Assembly (NCBI GenBank): GCA_022410635.1
Contig: JAJVDF010000027.1
Span: 1,205,562 to 1,269,561 of the forward strand
Direction of reading: 5' to 3'
DNA length: 64,000 nt
Origin: Tretioscincus oriximinensis
Taxonomy: Eukaryota; Chordata; Lepidosauria; Squamata; Gymnophthalmidae
The position numbers were made by a program, and so were the translations under genes. This document shows, one piece after another, positions 34,966-45,454 of the stretch. How positions within the stretch are numbered: position 1 is the first letter of the stretch; every line of letters begins with the position of its first letter. The notes under the pieces are model-generated. The model worked only from the letters and a program-made list of their open reading frames with translations, was not told the origin of the DNA and made no database searches.

Positions 34966-35045
34966 AACGTGACTATTTCTTTGAAATCTGTAAGTACTCA
35001 CTTTACAAAGAGTTGTACATAAGGGAATATGAATAACGTACTTTT

Positions 35046-35281
35046 TATTTTATTTATTTATTTGTATTTATATCCCGCCCTATGCTCAAAGGTCTCAGGG
35101 CGGTCTACCATAGGGTGCGTACATAGCATTTGTTGCTTTCTCCACAACAGACACCCTGTGGAGTAGGTGGGGCTGAGAGAGTTCAAAGAACTGTGACTGG
35201 CCCAAGGTCACACAGCTGGCTTCATGGAGGAGTGGGGAATCGAACCGGGAGACTACCAGATAAGAGTCCCACACTCTAACT
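35046..35281 (-). mobile_element. tRNA-derived SINE, Sauria-like (minus strand)
   Basis: Read on the minus strand: GTTAGAGTGTGGGACTCTTA head, a perfect Pol III B box GGTTCGATTCC (complement of 35238-35248), then the body motif TGTGTGACCTTGGGCCAGTC-ACAGTTC, CTCTCAGCCCCACCTACTCC, GGTGTCTGTTGTGG, and a 3' end with GCATAGGGCGGGATATAAAT plus an (AAAT)n tail. This is the common squamate tRNA SINE structure. It is the most intact SINE in the window. Confidence 0.85.
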
Positions 35282-35494
35282 TATAAATTCCTTATCTACT
35301 TTTTAGTTAATGGTTCTACTAAAATTTAAGCTGAAAGGTTGAAAGTTATACTATCTAAAAATCATTTGTATATACAGTAATTAGGAGGAAATATAATTCT
35401 TTCTGTTTTTCAGCTAAGTCACATCTATGTAGTTCTGTGCTTCAGGATGTCATCCTGCCATTAAAATGTTTGTGTATTGCAAAGTATAACAACA

Positions 35495-35640
35495 AAAGGA
35501 GCGGCCCCACATAAGGGGAGCTGCTTGTTACTGGCGTGCGCCCTGGAGTCTCTCAGCATGGGCGCCGCCATGTTTTTTTGANGTCACATTTGACGTCAAA
35601 AAACATGGCGTCCGGTGATGCGCTTCCGGCGCGACACCTG
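35495..35640. repeat. CpG-rich fold-back with paired CRE-like sites
   Basis: The inverted pair CGCCATGTTTTTTTGANGTCA and TTGACGTCAAAAAACATGGCG (about 35567-35608) is separated by a few bases. Each stem carries TGA-GTCA/TGACGTCA, a cyclic-AMP response element palindrome. Surrounding sequence (GGCGTGCGCCC, CTTCCGGCGCGAC) is CpG-rich, unlike the AT-rich intron. Likely a MITE lying between two SINE relics. Confidence 0.65.
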
Positions 35641-35689
35641 ACTATAAAACAATAACAGCAACAATAATAAAAATGTTTATTTCACCAAA

Positions 35690-35865
35690 GGGTGAAAAGC
35701 TCATAACTTTTGTTGCTTTCTACACAATAGATACTCTGTGAAGTAGACAGGGCTGAGAGAGTTGTGAAGAACTGTGAATTGTGCAAGGCCACCAGGTGGA
35801 TTCATAGAAGAATTTTACAATGAGCCAGGAGACCACCAGAAAGGAGTGCTACACTTTAGCAATAA
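35690..35865 (-). mobile_element. Degenerate Sauria-like SINE fragment
   Basis: TTTTGTTGCTTTCTACACAA, TCTGTGAAGTAGACAGGGCT-GAGAGAGTTG, GAACTGTGAATTGTGCAAGG and CCAGGAGACCACCAGAAAGG align block by block with 35128-35265 but with many substitutions. No intact B box. Confidence 0.75.
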
Positions 35866-35969
35866 CACCAAACTGGCTCTAAGTACATTAAGGAAATGCA
35901 TAGAGGGTCTAAATATTATCATTCCCCCCACCCACCCCGGTAATAAACAGATTTCTGTCCAGTAAAATG

Positions 35970-36755
35970 TTGTTACATAACAGCACATGCTCTGATCAAA
36001 CGAAGTTAAAAAATGTATTCTTAAATGTGATTTGTTTTAGTTTTAGATAGATATATTTTTGGCATGAGAGGTATTATATATTTAGATGCAGTATTTAACC
36101 ATATCATTTGTTAGATTAAGTAGCTAACAGTTCAATTAAATGAAAAGTCCTTGCGATCTTCTAGCATATATTTAAAACAGGATATTTTGAATGCAAATAT
36201 TTGCAATGAATGTGTAGTAGGGTATAATCTCCTTTATATCCATTCCATATATGTTGGCTGGTGTCATGCTAAAGGTAAAATGACTCTATAGCAAATAAAG
36301 CCACATAGGTTTCTTTCTTTATATATACATTAAGTGTTTTTCAGCATACAACAAAAAAGAAAAAGGATTAGAAAGAAAAGACAAAATACCTCTTATAATC
36401 TGATCTTCTTTGTGATTAAAGACAAATTTATATCCATGCCTCTTCATAAATAATGTAGCAGTTTTAGTTCATTTGCAAAGGCAAACCTATAAATCTTCAA
36501 GTTCTTATTAACGATCAAAGCCAAAGGTCAACAAACCACCTTCATTCACACACGGAAGATCAACAAAGGGTTGCCAGTTTTTCAAATACGATATCAATGA
36601 ACTTCCTTTAAACAACATATCAGTCTCTCCATTTCCACCAAGGAAACAATGCGGGTTTCTCATGCCATGCTGTAGAATGAGACCAAAATTACTCACAGAG
36701 AAGAAAAAGACAAAAGTCATCCATCAGTCAGTCATATTTCCAAGACAACTCCTGT
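35970..36755. other. Intron 1, no recognisable feature
   Basis: AT-rich intron between a SINE relic and a BovB-like fragment. Nothing identified. Confidence 0.45.
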
Positions 36756-36759
36756 TCTG

Positions 36760-36957
36760 GTCTTTAGTTGTTGTTCAGTCATATCTGATACTTCATATCC
36801 CGTTGGCAATAGTATGTCAGGCTCTTTGTCTTCTACTGCTGCTACTGAAAGCTCATGTTGGTTGCCTCCATGACACATCTATCCATTTCATCTTCAGTCA
36901 TCACCTTCTCCTTTTTGCTTCCAATCTTTCCCAGTATCAAGATTGTTTCTAGTAAAT
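36760..36957 (-). mobile_element. RTE/BovB-like LINE 3' end fragment
   Basis: Plus strand reads TTGTTGTTCAGTCATATCTG, TTGGCAATAGTATGTCAGGC, CATGTTGGTTGCCTCCATGA, then CATCACCTTCTCC and TTCCAATCTTTCCCAGTATC. These are diverged forms of the well-known BovB terminal sequence (GACTGAACAAC on the minus strand), so the element is in minus orientation. Only about 200 bp remains. Confidence 0.7.
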
Positions 36958-37442
36958 CCTCTAGTAAAGTATTTTTCATTCCAATCAGCAATCAGGATTG
37001 ACTTCCTTTACTATTATGTCTTCTTATGGCTTCTTAGATCCCTAGTAAAAAGCAGGTAAATTCAGCAGTGGTTGCATCTCTGAAGTGGGGCTTTGCTTCC
37101 AAGGGTATGCGAGTGGCATTAGGTCTGAGCAATATCAGCACACAAAATGGTAATTGCAGAGTGGTGAGAAAAGTGCAAAGCATTGCTTGGAATTTCTCTT
37201 TTTATTCCTTGAGCTGCATTTTGATCACAAGGAAACCAAAATATTCCTTGGGTGGGAGGAATTAAGGGTATCGTTGCAGGTGGCATTTATTTTACTTCTG
37301 CCTTGCTAGCTCCTGGTTCTACTTCATAAGATGCTTCTTCATCTGTGTTATTGTAATCTGCATTTCAATTAGATAAATGAGTACCATCATTAACCTGATG
37401 GGAAAGACAGAATAAGATGTAAGCCTTCAGGTGAAAATTAAC

Positions 37443-37490
37443 TCTGTAAGCCACTCTGGAAAAGAGTGAGGTATAAAAACTAGATTATTG
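37443..37490 (+). mobile_element. L2/SINE tail fragment
   Basis: CTGTAAGCCACTCTGGAAAA then GAGTGAGGTATAAAAACTAG matches the common reptile terminal string (GTAAGCCGC...GGTATAAA). Too short to classify further. Confidence 0.5.
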
Positions 37491-37499
37491 TTATTCTTC

Positions 37500-39230
37500 A
37501 TAGATAAGTGAATGAAATGAGATATCTCNGCACCCTTTGAATTTGATACCTTTCATATACTGTAGCCAAGAGATACCCTTAAAAATGTAAATGAAGTCTA
37601 CAGAGTAAGCTGAAATGTGTTTTCTCAAAAGTAAGTTGCAATGAATTCTGTGTTAATTATAGAGCATTCTAAATGTTCATAAACAGGTTTCACTTTGGCA
37701 TCCCTGCAATATAATACCCTTGGCTGCCATATCGTCACCGTATTCCTTTCCNAGGCAAACTTTGATCGATTTTGGTGAACACTGTATGTATACATCCATT
37801 GTAGGAACAATGTGGCCTTGATTGCACAGTAGAAAGGATTTGCATTGAGCCTTCCTTCATGAGGCCATTGGTCTGAACTTTGTCATTGATTGCTGTTATA
37901 TAATGGCAACATTGAACACAGACTTGTCAGGGTGGCTTTGGAAGGTCAGTTCAGCTGGGTTATTAGTGCTTCTTTAATAGACTAAAGAAAGGATTTAAAT
38001 ATTTAATACAAAACGCCAGTCTTTTTTTTAATTAGCTATTAGGAAGTTATTTGCTTTATCTCCTTTTGAAGTCCTAAAGACTACACTGTGGACATTCCTA
38101 TAAATTTGCATCGACAGGAGAAAATGCCATTTAGGTTTGATTTGCCCATGCCTTAGTCCAAATTAGTTAATATGGATTAGCTTGATGTGGATTAGTTGCC
38201 CATGTGGGCACATTAATCAGTTTGTTCCACTTTGGAAATGTGCCAAACTGCATCTGGTTCATTTCATCACTAGCCTCTGGAAATACCTCCAAAATTCAAG
38301 TACTTCTTTGCAGACAACCCTGAAGCTGTCTTCACATGGAGCTTTGGAGATGTCCTCAAAAAAGTGCTGAATTTTCAAGATGCCTACAAAGTTTCACTTT
38401 GAAAGTACTCTAGATCCAAGCACTCACAACAATGTAATTTCCACCTGACTGCATAGATCTGTTCTACATACAAAAATGACACTGCTAACACAATTTTAGT
38501 AGCCTGATTATACGTGTAGAGAAATTAATGTGCTCTACTGATCGTGTTTGAAGGAGGTGTTCCCATGCATACAATGTGGAATAGTAACCTTCTTAAAACA
38601 TATTACTAACCCTGTACAGAAAGGACCCTGATCAACTTGTGCAAATGGTGAAACGTTTAGACATGTGCCAGATTTGGCATTTATATTTCATGGCTTTGAT
38701 AGCATTATGAACACAGCAAGAAACAAAATAAAAGCTGCATAATATGGACATAAGTATTACCAATATTTTTGCTATGACCTTGCTCTAACCGACAGTATAT
38801 CTGCACTTGCAGTAAAGAACGGTCTTAGCAATTGGCAGGAGCAGAATATTTGCACTGCCAATCACTACACCATTAACAATGCAATTGGAGTCTTTCCTTA
38901 TCCATTTTTCATACTTAGCAGCTTTCTAGAGACAGTGAGGATGGATTCCAGGGAGTTCAGAGGGCATGAAGCAGGCCTGTTGGTTTTGGACCCGATTGAA
39001 CATTTCAGTCATTCTCAGGTAGGATAAAAAAACATGATGTTGTTCTGTTATTTGTGTTACTGAATTCAGTAAAAATCCTTCATTGTGTGCAATTCTAATT
39101 AGGGAATTATTTTTAAATCAATATTCTGAAATTCTCTTCATCTTGGGTTCAAGATGTCAATGACAAAGATATGTGGGAAGTTTCCTTCGCCATATTGCAA
39201 TACTTAAATTTTATTTGCAGTTCAGCAAAG
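37500..39230. other. Intron 1, no recognisable feature
   Basis: AT-rich intron; no named repeat or coding signal. Confidence 0.45.
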
Positions 39231-39231
39231 T

Positions 39232-39916
39232 ACTATTATATACTCGAGTATAAGTTGACCTGAATAAATGCCGAGGCACCTAATTTTACCACAAAAAACT
39301 GGGAAAAATTATTGATTCAAGTATAAGCCTAGGGTGGGAAATGCAATGGGGGGGGGGGGGGGAGAGAAAGGAAAGGAACCCAATGCCATCTCGGTGCCCA
39401 TCATCTCCTGGGGCCTGCAAACTCCTGTGGGGTCACACAGACCTCATGGCCACATGCTAGAGTCTTCTGAGGGGCCCTTAGCATCCACTTCTTGGGCCCC
39501 AAACCTGGGATGATCAGACACATGTAAAGGGTGCCGACAACAGGGAGGCTCTGATACTACATTGCCTTGCCGGATAGATATGAGATGATGACTTCTGTTG
39601 CTGCTGCCACACTCTCCTCTGGTGCCTGCGCACTGGGGGCACTACTGAAATCCACCTCAGACATTGGTCCAGAGGGAGGCAGCAAAGGCAGCAGCAGCCA
39701 CCCACGTACAACTGTGCAGGTTTGAGGAGGGAAGACCCTGGAGCATGCTGGGAAGTGTAATTCCACCTGAAATAGCAAGCACAGAGGAGGCTGAGGAGGC
39801 TCCAGGGNAGTGGAAGAGATTGAAGAACACCCACACTGCACCTGAGTATAAGGGGGAGGCCTTTTTATGCAAATGTGCTGAAAAACTAGACTTATACTTG
39901 AGTATATACAGTATAT
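39232..39916. mobile_element. Terminal-inverted-repeat DNA transposon, about 685 bp
   Basis: Ends TATACTCGAGTATAAGTTGA (left) and GACTTATACTTGAGTATATA (right) are inverted repeats containing near-palindromic TACTCGAGTATA. Left sub-terminal GCCGAGGCACCTAATTTTAC and GTATAAGCCTAGGGTGGGAA are recognisable from a common reptile MITE. A run of 15 G at 39348-39362 interrupts the left part. The core 39400-39800 is GC-richer with no transposase motif; the frames there overlap one another on both strands and look fortuitous. Confidence 0.75.
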
Positions 39917-41464
39917 TCAGCAATTTTATCTATTTGGAAAAGCCAGTCAGTGATAATTTGTTACAGATGCCAAGAGGAAAAGAATCCAAGTGCTGATCAG
40001 TGCTCTTTTATCACTTCTGGATGGTTGAAATAATGAAATCTATGACTATTTGGGTCAAAACAACATTCCTATATGACTTAGCATAATTCTCAATGTGTTC
40101 TCTGATAAATTTGTCACAAACAGATTTAAGGACAATCAGAAGAACATGAAAAATGGTTTATGGGATTGGTGCCACAAGTTCTAACTGCTTTCTCTTTCAG
40201 GGGTTGTTACATCTCCAGAGGTAATTTAAACCATAGTGGAAGGGCATTAAAATCTGCCTGTCTCCATAGCACCTTTGAGGGCACATGAATGGGCCTTAGC
40301 GCCTCTCCACTGGGTCTCAGTCCAGATTATTTCTTAGAATAGGCATGCTAGTGCAAACTAAAGCACACACTAACATATACATGGCAAAACCATATTCCAG
40401 GATATAAACTGAGTCCATAAGAAAAAAATATGGAAATATGTACATTGATTTATGCACAAAACTGAGACACCCCCCCCCCAAAGTTTTGAAAGCGATGTTA
40501 CCTCCTCAAAAGGTTAGAATGGAAGTAGAAGCACAAGAAAGTGCACAGCATCCCCTCCCCTGATGCCCATTGATCCTTCTGTGCAGAGGGGACCAGATCC
40601 ACAGTGCAGCGTTCGCACACAGGCACTCCCACTATGGGCAAACAGTAGCAAGAGCACAGTTANCATGAATTGGGAAGAACTCTTGAGGGGCAACTCTATT
40701 CTGACCGCCTGTGGGTTTGCTGCACAGCTTTTGCTCCCATTTTTTCCCCTTGTGAGAACTCGGCCTTCATGTTTATCTTCAGCTTTATGTCAGATGCTTT
40801 TATAGTAGGTCACAGAGGACCAATCTATTAATGTATAATTGTGCTTCTGGACATGTGACTGTTTAATTTATTAGGCTTCTATTGGGCCTCTCTTTCTAAA
40901 CAAGCAATGTAGCAACTTTATGTTTCAGGAAAAGAAGATTTTTCCTCTCCTAGATTGAAGAGAGGAGCAGTGCATAGGCTGCTTTCAATAAGCATCACTT
41001 TAGTGATTTGCAATACCACCAGTACTGCAGTAATTCTTTTGTTTTTCTGCCATGTGGGATAATTTCTTGGAGATACATTTTTTTCTGGATATCGTGCTCT
41101 TCCTTTGCCATCTCATAGAGAAAAATATATCAAAATGAAATCCTTTTCATTCAAACTCCTTTTTAGAAGGAATACCTGGGCAACATCCCGTGCCCCCATC
41201 CACATCCCCATTCAGCGGTAGTAATGATTTTGCGTACTTCAGTCTTTTTAATTTTAGGCTACAATCTGTCATTAAATATTATGCTATGAGAATAAACAAT
41301 ATATACAATAGGCTGTAGATGTTATGGTGCAAGACTTCATTCAGTATTTGCCCCTTTGTCTAGCTGCCCACACCTACAATGAACTGAGCTAGAGAAAGGA
41401 GAAATATTTTCCATAATTGGAATCAAACCTTATTCAGTACCTATTCAGGCTTGTTCTTTTGTCA
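39917..41464. other. Intron 1, no recognisable feature
   Basis: Intron with a poly-C run at 40471-40479. No repeat named. Confidence 0.45.
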
Positions 41465-41482
41465 GGGAATCACCATTTAAAA

Positions 41483-41762
41483 AAAACCCAAAAACCTTCC
41501 AACATTTTTATTAATATTCAACAACTTACAAAACTATAACATATACAGACATATAACAATCATCATCATAATTTTTATATTACAACTATTCCACACTACT
41601 CCATGTATGAGTGAAGCAAATAGACCCACCATTCTATTAAGAAAAGAAATGGTTCCCTTAAATTTTTCTATCAGAAAAATACCAACAAGTAGGGCCGTAT
41701 TTAGGCAAAATATAGATTTTCCCACTCAATTTTTTTATCATGTTATACAACTATCATAATAT
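41483..41762 (-). mobile_element. Short L1-like retroelement insertion with 18-bp target duplication
   Basis: Flanked by a perfect 18-bp direct repeat GGGAATCACCATTTAAAA (41465-41482 and 41763-41780). The minus strand of the insert reads like a LINE-1 3' end and finishes with TTAATAAAAATGTTGG, which includes an AATAAA signal (complement of 41498-41505). A long target duplication fits L1-type target-primed insertion. 280 bp, heavily 5'-truncated; the small frame inside is untranslated relic. Confidence 0.7.
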
Positions 41763-41780
41763 GGGAATCACCATTTAAAA

Positions 41781-42985
41781 CTCTATGGAATTCAATTATT
41801 TAACTTCATTTAAGCCAATTTTAGGCTCTCTTAAAAGTTGTCTTTATCCACAACAACTAAGTGAGATATGTTGCTTTATTCCTTGACACCTCAAGTATAA
41901 GAAAGAAATCTAGTTAGTTATTAAAATAATGCTCTTATACTCAGCCCTGTGTGCACAGAATTCTATTTTGAGAATATGGCGTGCATGCATCTAGATNTCA
42001 TCTCTGCCCTTTGTGACATTTCATTGTATCATATCAGCTGCTTTGAGCCCAGGGCACCTTCATTTAATCAAGCCAATAATAATTTGACTTGNACAGCAGT
42101 TTCAGAATGCATTCCATTAGATTCTATATGTGTCAAATGCTGCACTGGAGCAGAACTGCTACTCAGCAGATATTTCCAGATCTATGAGGTATAACTGTTT
42201 AATCAAATGGTGGATAGCTATAAAACTATGTTCAATGAAATTATCTATTGGGGGAAAAACATTGCAGTTGTTCTATCTCAGTTAGTCAGAGTTCTTAAAT
42301 GGCATGGTCCTGATTCAGTGGGAAATTTGGGTCAGAGAAAGAAGTGACTCAAGTAGTAGATGAGATGACTTTGGGATTCTTCTGCCTCACTTATGTAATC
42401 CACCTATAAGAAGACTTCCTGGAAAAGGATTATGTCCCTTAGCTACAAAAAGTGGTGTTTTTGTGTTATTCTTTTAGGAACTTCCTATAATAAAAAGTGG
42501 TAAAAAGCTCGTCATAACTTGCCTTAAATATTTTCTTCACGGGGGCTTTTGAAGATAAGAACATGAGCAACTAGAAGGCATTCTTCTTGCCAAAATCAAT
42601 CANACGTGTACGTTTCCTCCCAAATTTATCTTATCCGTGTGGCTGCTGGTATTGGTGTGTTCCTTGCCTGCAAATTCCACCATCTCAACCTATATATGTG
42701 TTTGCATGTAAGCCAAGAAAAAAGCAGGATTATGTATTCTCACTTTGGTTATTATTGTTCAAGTTGCATTTGAAGCCAGATCTGCAGAATCAGAATCATG
42801 GTTCTGATCATTTTAAAAATTTATACAAAAGACATTTAACCTGTTTAAATCAGTCATGTTGCTTGATTGGGATGTGTAAAACACCCATTGTTTGATTTCA
42901 CTTGAACCTTCACCATTGAATAAAGTGTCTCTTCAGTTCAGTTTGAACACTTGAGCTATCTTGTTCATTTCAAAATACTTGAACC
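41781..42985. other. Intron 1, no recognisable feature
   Basis: AT-rich intron; frames at 41949-42194 and 42587-42895 contain ambiguous bases and no domain. Confidence 0.45.
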
Positions 42986-42993
42986 CAACTAAG

Positions 42994-43144
42994 GGTGCAT
43001 CCATGCATCATTTGGGTATTCGTTTCACTATAACTGGATATTCCACAATAAAGCATGGATATACTGCAATAAATCAGTCCACACAATGCTTCATTATAGA
43101 ATATCCAACTATAGTGGAATAACTAACGTGTGGATGCAGCCCAA
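42994..43144. mobile_element. MITE family B, copy 2 (hAT-like)
   Basis: Ends AAGGGTGCATCCATGCATCA and ACGTGTGGATGCAGCCCAAG are inverted. Inside, CACTATAACTGGATATTCCA pairs with GAATATCCAACTATAGTGGA, and TCCACACAATGCTT is shared with 31790-31954. Confidence 0.8.
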
Positions 43145-43149
43145 GTTCA

Positions 43150-45041
43150 GCATAATTCAATTGTTTTCTGTCACAGTTATTTACTCAGTCTGTGGGTGTG
43201 ACTGGTATCTAAAGAAAAAATATATGGCTGTATCCAGACTGCTTCACATCAATTTGCTTATGAGGACATAGAGGATAACAAAGATAAGCAGACTTCCCCT
43301 GCTAGGAATGTTATCTTTCCCCGGGTCCCATTAAGGGGTCAGATAGGGTCAAGGTGGATCTAAAGCTAAACATTTTGTGTATATACAAAAGCAGGGCTTT
43401 TTTTGGCTAGACTTGATTTTTCTGTCTCTCTTTCTCTACCTTGAAGATCAGCAAATTTCTCCTGCTGAGAAAGCAGCAACACTCTACATTTTGTTTTGAG
43501 GGTGGTTCAGGAACTCAAAGTCTGTGTGTTTATGCATACAAATAATATATATCAATTGTTTAAGGCAAGTATCATTTNTCTTTTTCCATTACATCCTCTT
43601 CTTTTAAACAATCCTGAGGGGAGGAAAGGAGGCTACGAGAATGTCTGAAGCTCCACTTCTGCAGGGGAAATGTAAGGAGGGAAAGTTCCAGTGTGTGCTG
43701 CATACATTAGAAACTGCACCTGTTGAAAAGCAGAGCTCTATCCCATTTTTTAATGTGGGGATCCTATTTTAGAATTGTTAAAACGTCTTCAATATAGCAG
43801 TAGCCTTAATGTAGGCTGAAAATGGAAATNAACTCAGCATTCAAATTCTGAATTTACCCAACTTTGTGAAATTTTTAAAAATGGAATTTAGTGTGCTTAT
43901 AGCTGAATAGAAAGTCAATGAATACACAGTGAGGACACAAATATTAAAACGTGGCCCGTTCCTAAATGGTTATTTTAATCAAATCATTCTAAGGTTTCAG
44001 AAAGGAGGAAGGAATCTTAGTTTAAGGGTCACCCAGTTTAATGGTGACACTACTAAGGATTGATCTCTCTTGAGATCTGGAAGCCTGACACCTCTTCTGG
44101 ACTTCCTATTGTTGCTTCTCCATGTGATGGTGCAGCGGATCACTCAAGGACATCTGGTATGATGGCGGCTTCGTAGGGAATGCTTTGGGACTGCAAACTC
44201 AAGGACTCAGAGTCGGGGTACCACAAAAAACAGGACAGGGGTTTGCAGCTTTAACGAGTGTGGAAAAGAAATATTCACCATGTGCAACTTACAATTCCTG
44301 CAACATCTGGTAAGAAAAACCTTTTCTGCACCCATTAAAGCTGAAAAAACTCCTCTCTCAGATTTTTGTAGTAACCCTAGCAGAGATCAGCCACAAAGAC
44401 CTCATCCCCTAGTCCTGTCAAATGCTGAGTATTAGCACTGTGACAAAAGCTGCAGCATTAAAAGGATTTAAGGTTTCAACTGGGGGAGTTGGATTTGAGT
44501 ATCAGTTGGAAGTATAAATTGCGTTTTTAAGCATAAAAAAATTGAAATGTTGTTTTATTTGTATCTTAATGAATTCAGTAATTCCAGCTCATATAATTCA
44601 TTATATGTTGTATCTTAATTACAGCAATTTCAGAAAAATCTGGAGTTCATTTGTAATACAATAAACAGTAAATTTCAGTTTTAAGCAGCTGAACAAGATT
44701 GGATAGAAATGACTTTGCGATGCTTTTTTGCTTTTCCAAGGCAGGAATCCACTAGGCCCCAGGTGTCCACACTTCCTGAGACACACATTACTACACCAGT
44801 TGTGGAAAGAAACATAAAAATGTGTCTATTATTTGGCAAGGAATAGGGTTACCAGATTTGTAGATGGAAAATAAGGAACATCTTTGAACAATATTCATTG
44901 TTGTTCCTTCCTTCCCTCCTTTCTTTCCAAACAAACCACTGCCTTTTATTGACTGTATCAGGTCAGTGTCATTAATTTCTTAATATCTATAGTTTTTTTT
45001 CTCCTCCACTTGTATTGTCTATTGTAATAGTTAGTGTGTAT
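43150..45041. other. Intron 1, no recognisable feature
   Basis: AT-rich intron with several CT-rich patches. No element named. Confidence 0.45.
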
Positions 45042-45049
45042 CTGGGAAC

Positions 45050-45446
45050 CAGTGGTGGCTGGCCTCTGGGTTCGTGGGGTCTGGTGAACATCCAGAGATT
45101 AAAATCAATGATAAAATCTCCATAGAAAACAACGGAGAACCATTGACCAATTNNAGGCATTCATAGAGAAGCTGCCAACAAATCAAAAAGCTCCAGGCAG
45201 CTTTTTCAATTAACAAAAGGGGTCGCCGATCCCAGAACCAATGGGTTGGCTGCCTAGGAGGGGCTACAGTTTCTCTCTCNGTCTCCATAGAGGTGCCATT
45301 TTGTGTCAACATTCAACTTGCAGATTGAGAGAGAGAGAAACCAGTAAATGCTTGAATGTGCTTCCTCTCAGCCACTTTCCTAACTTTGCTGAGGCTGGAG
45401 GAACCTGCCCCCGCCCCCAAGCCCCAAACTGCTCCAGCCGCTGCTG
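45050..45446. mobile_element. Candidate hAT-like MITE, about 400 bp
   Basis: Ends CAGTGGTGGCTGG (left) and CCAGCCGCTGCTG (right) are inverted repeats with three mismatches. Flanks CTGGGAAC (45042-45049) and CTAGCAAC (45447-45454) match at six of eight positions, consistent with an old 8-bp duplication. No transposase. Old insertion; moderate confidence. Confidence 0.55.
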
Positions 45447-45454
45447 CTAGCAAC

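Noticed and set aside
35230..35281. tRNA gene on the minus strand
   Set aside because: Perfect B box but followed by the Sauria-like SINE body; no acceptor-stem pairing evident.
39514..39996. Overlapping frames on both strands around 39.5-40.0 kb
   Set aside because: Mutually overlapping, broken by an ambiguous base, and inside a transposon with inverted ends; no transposase or host domain.
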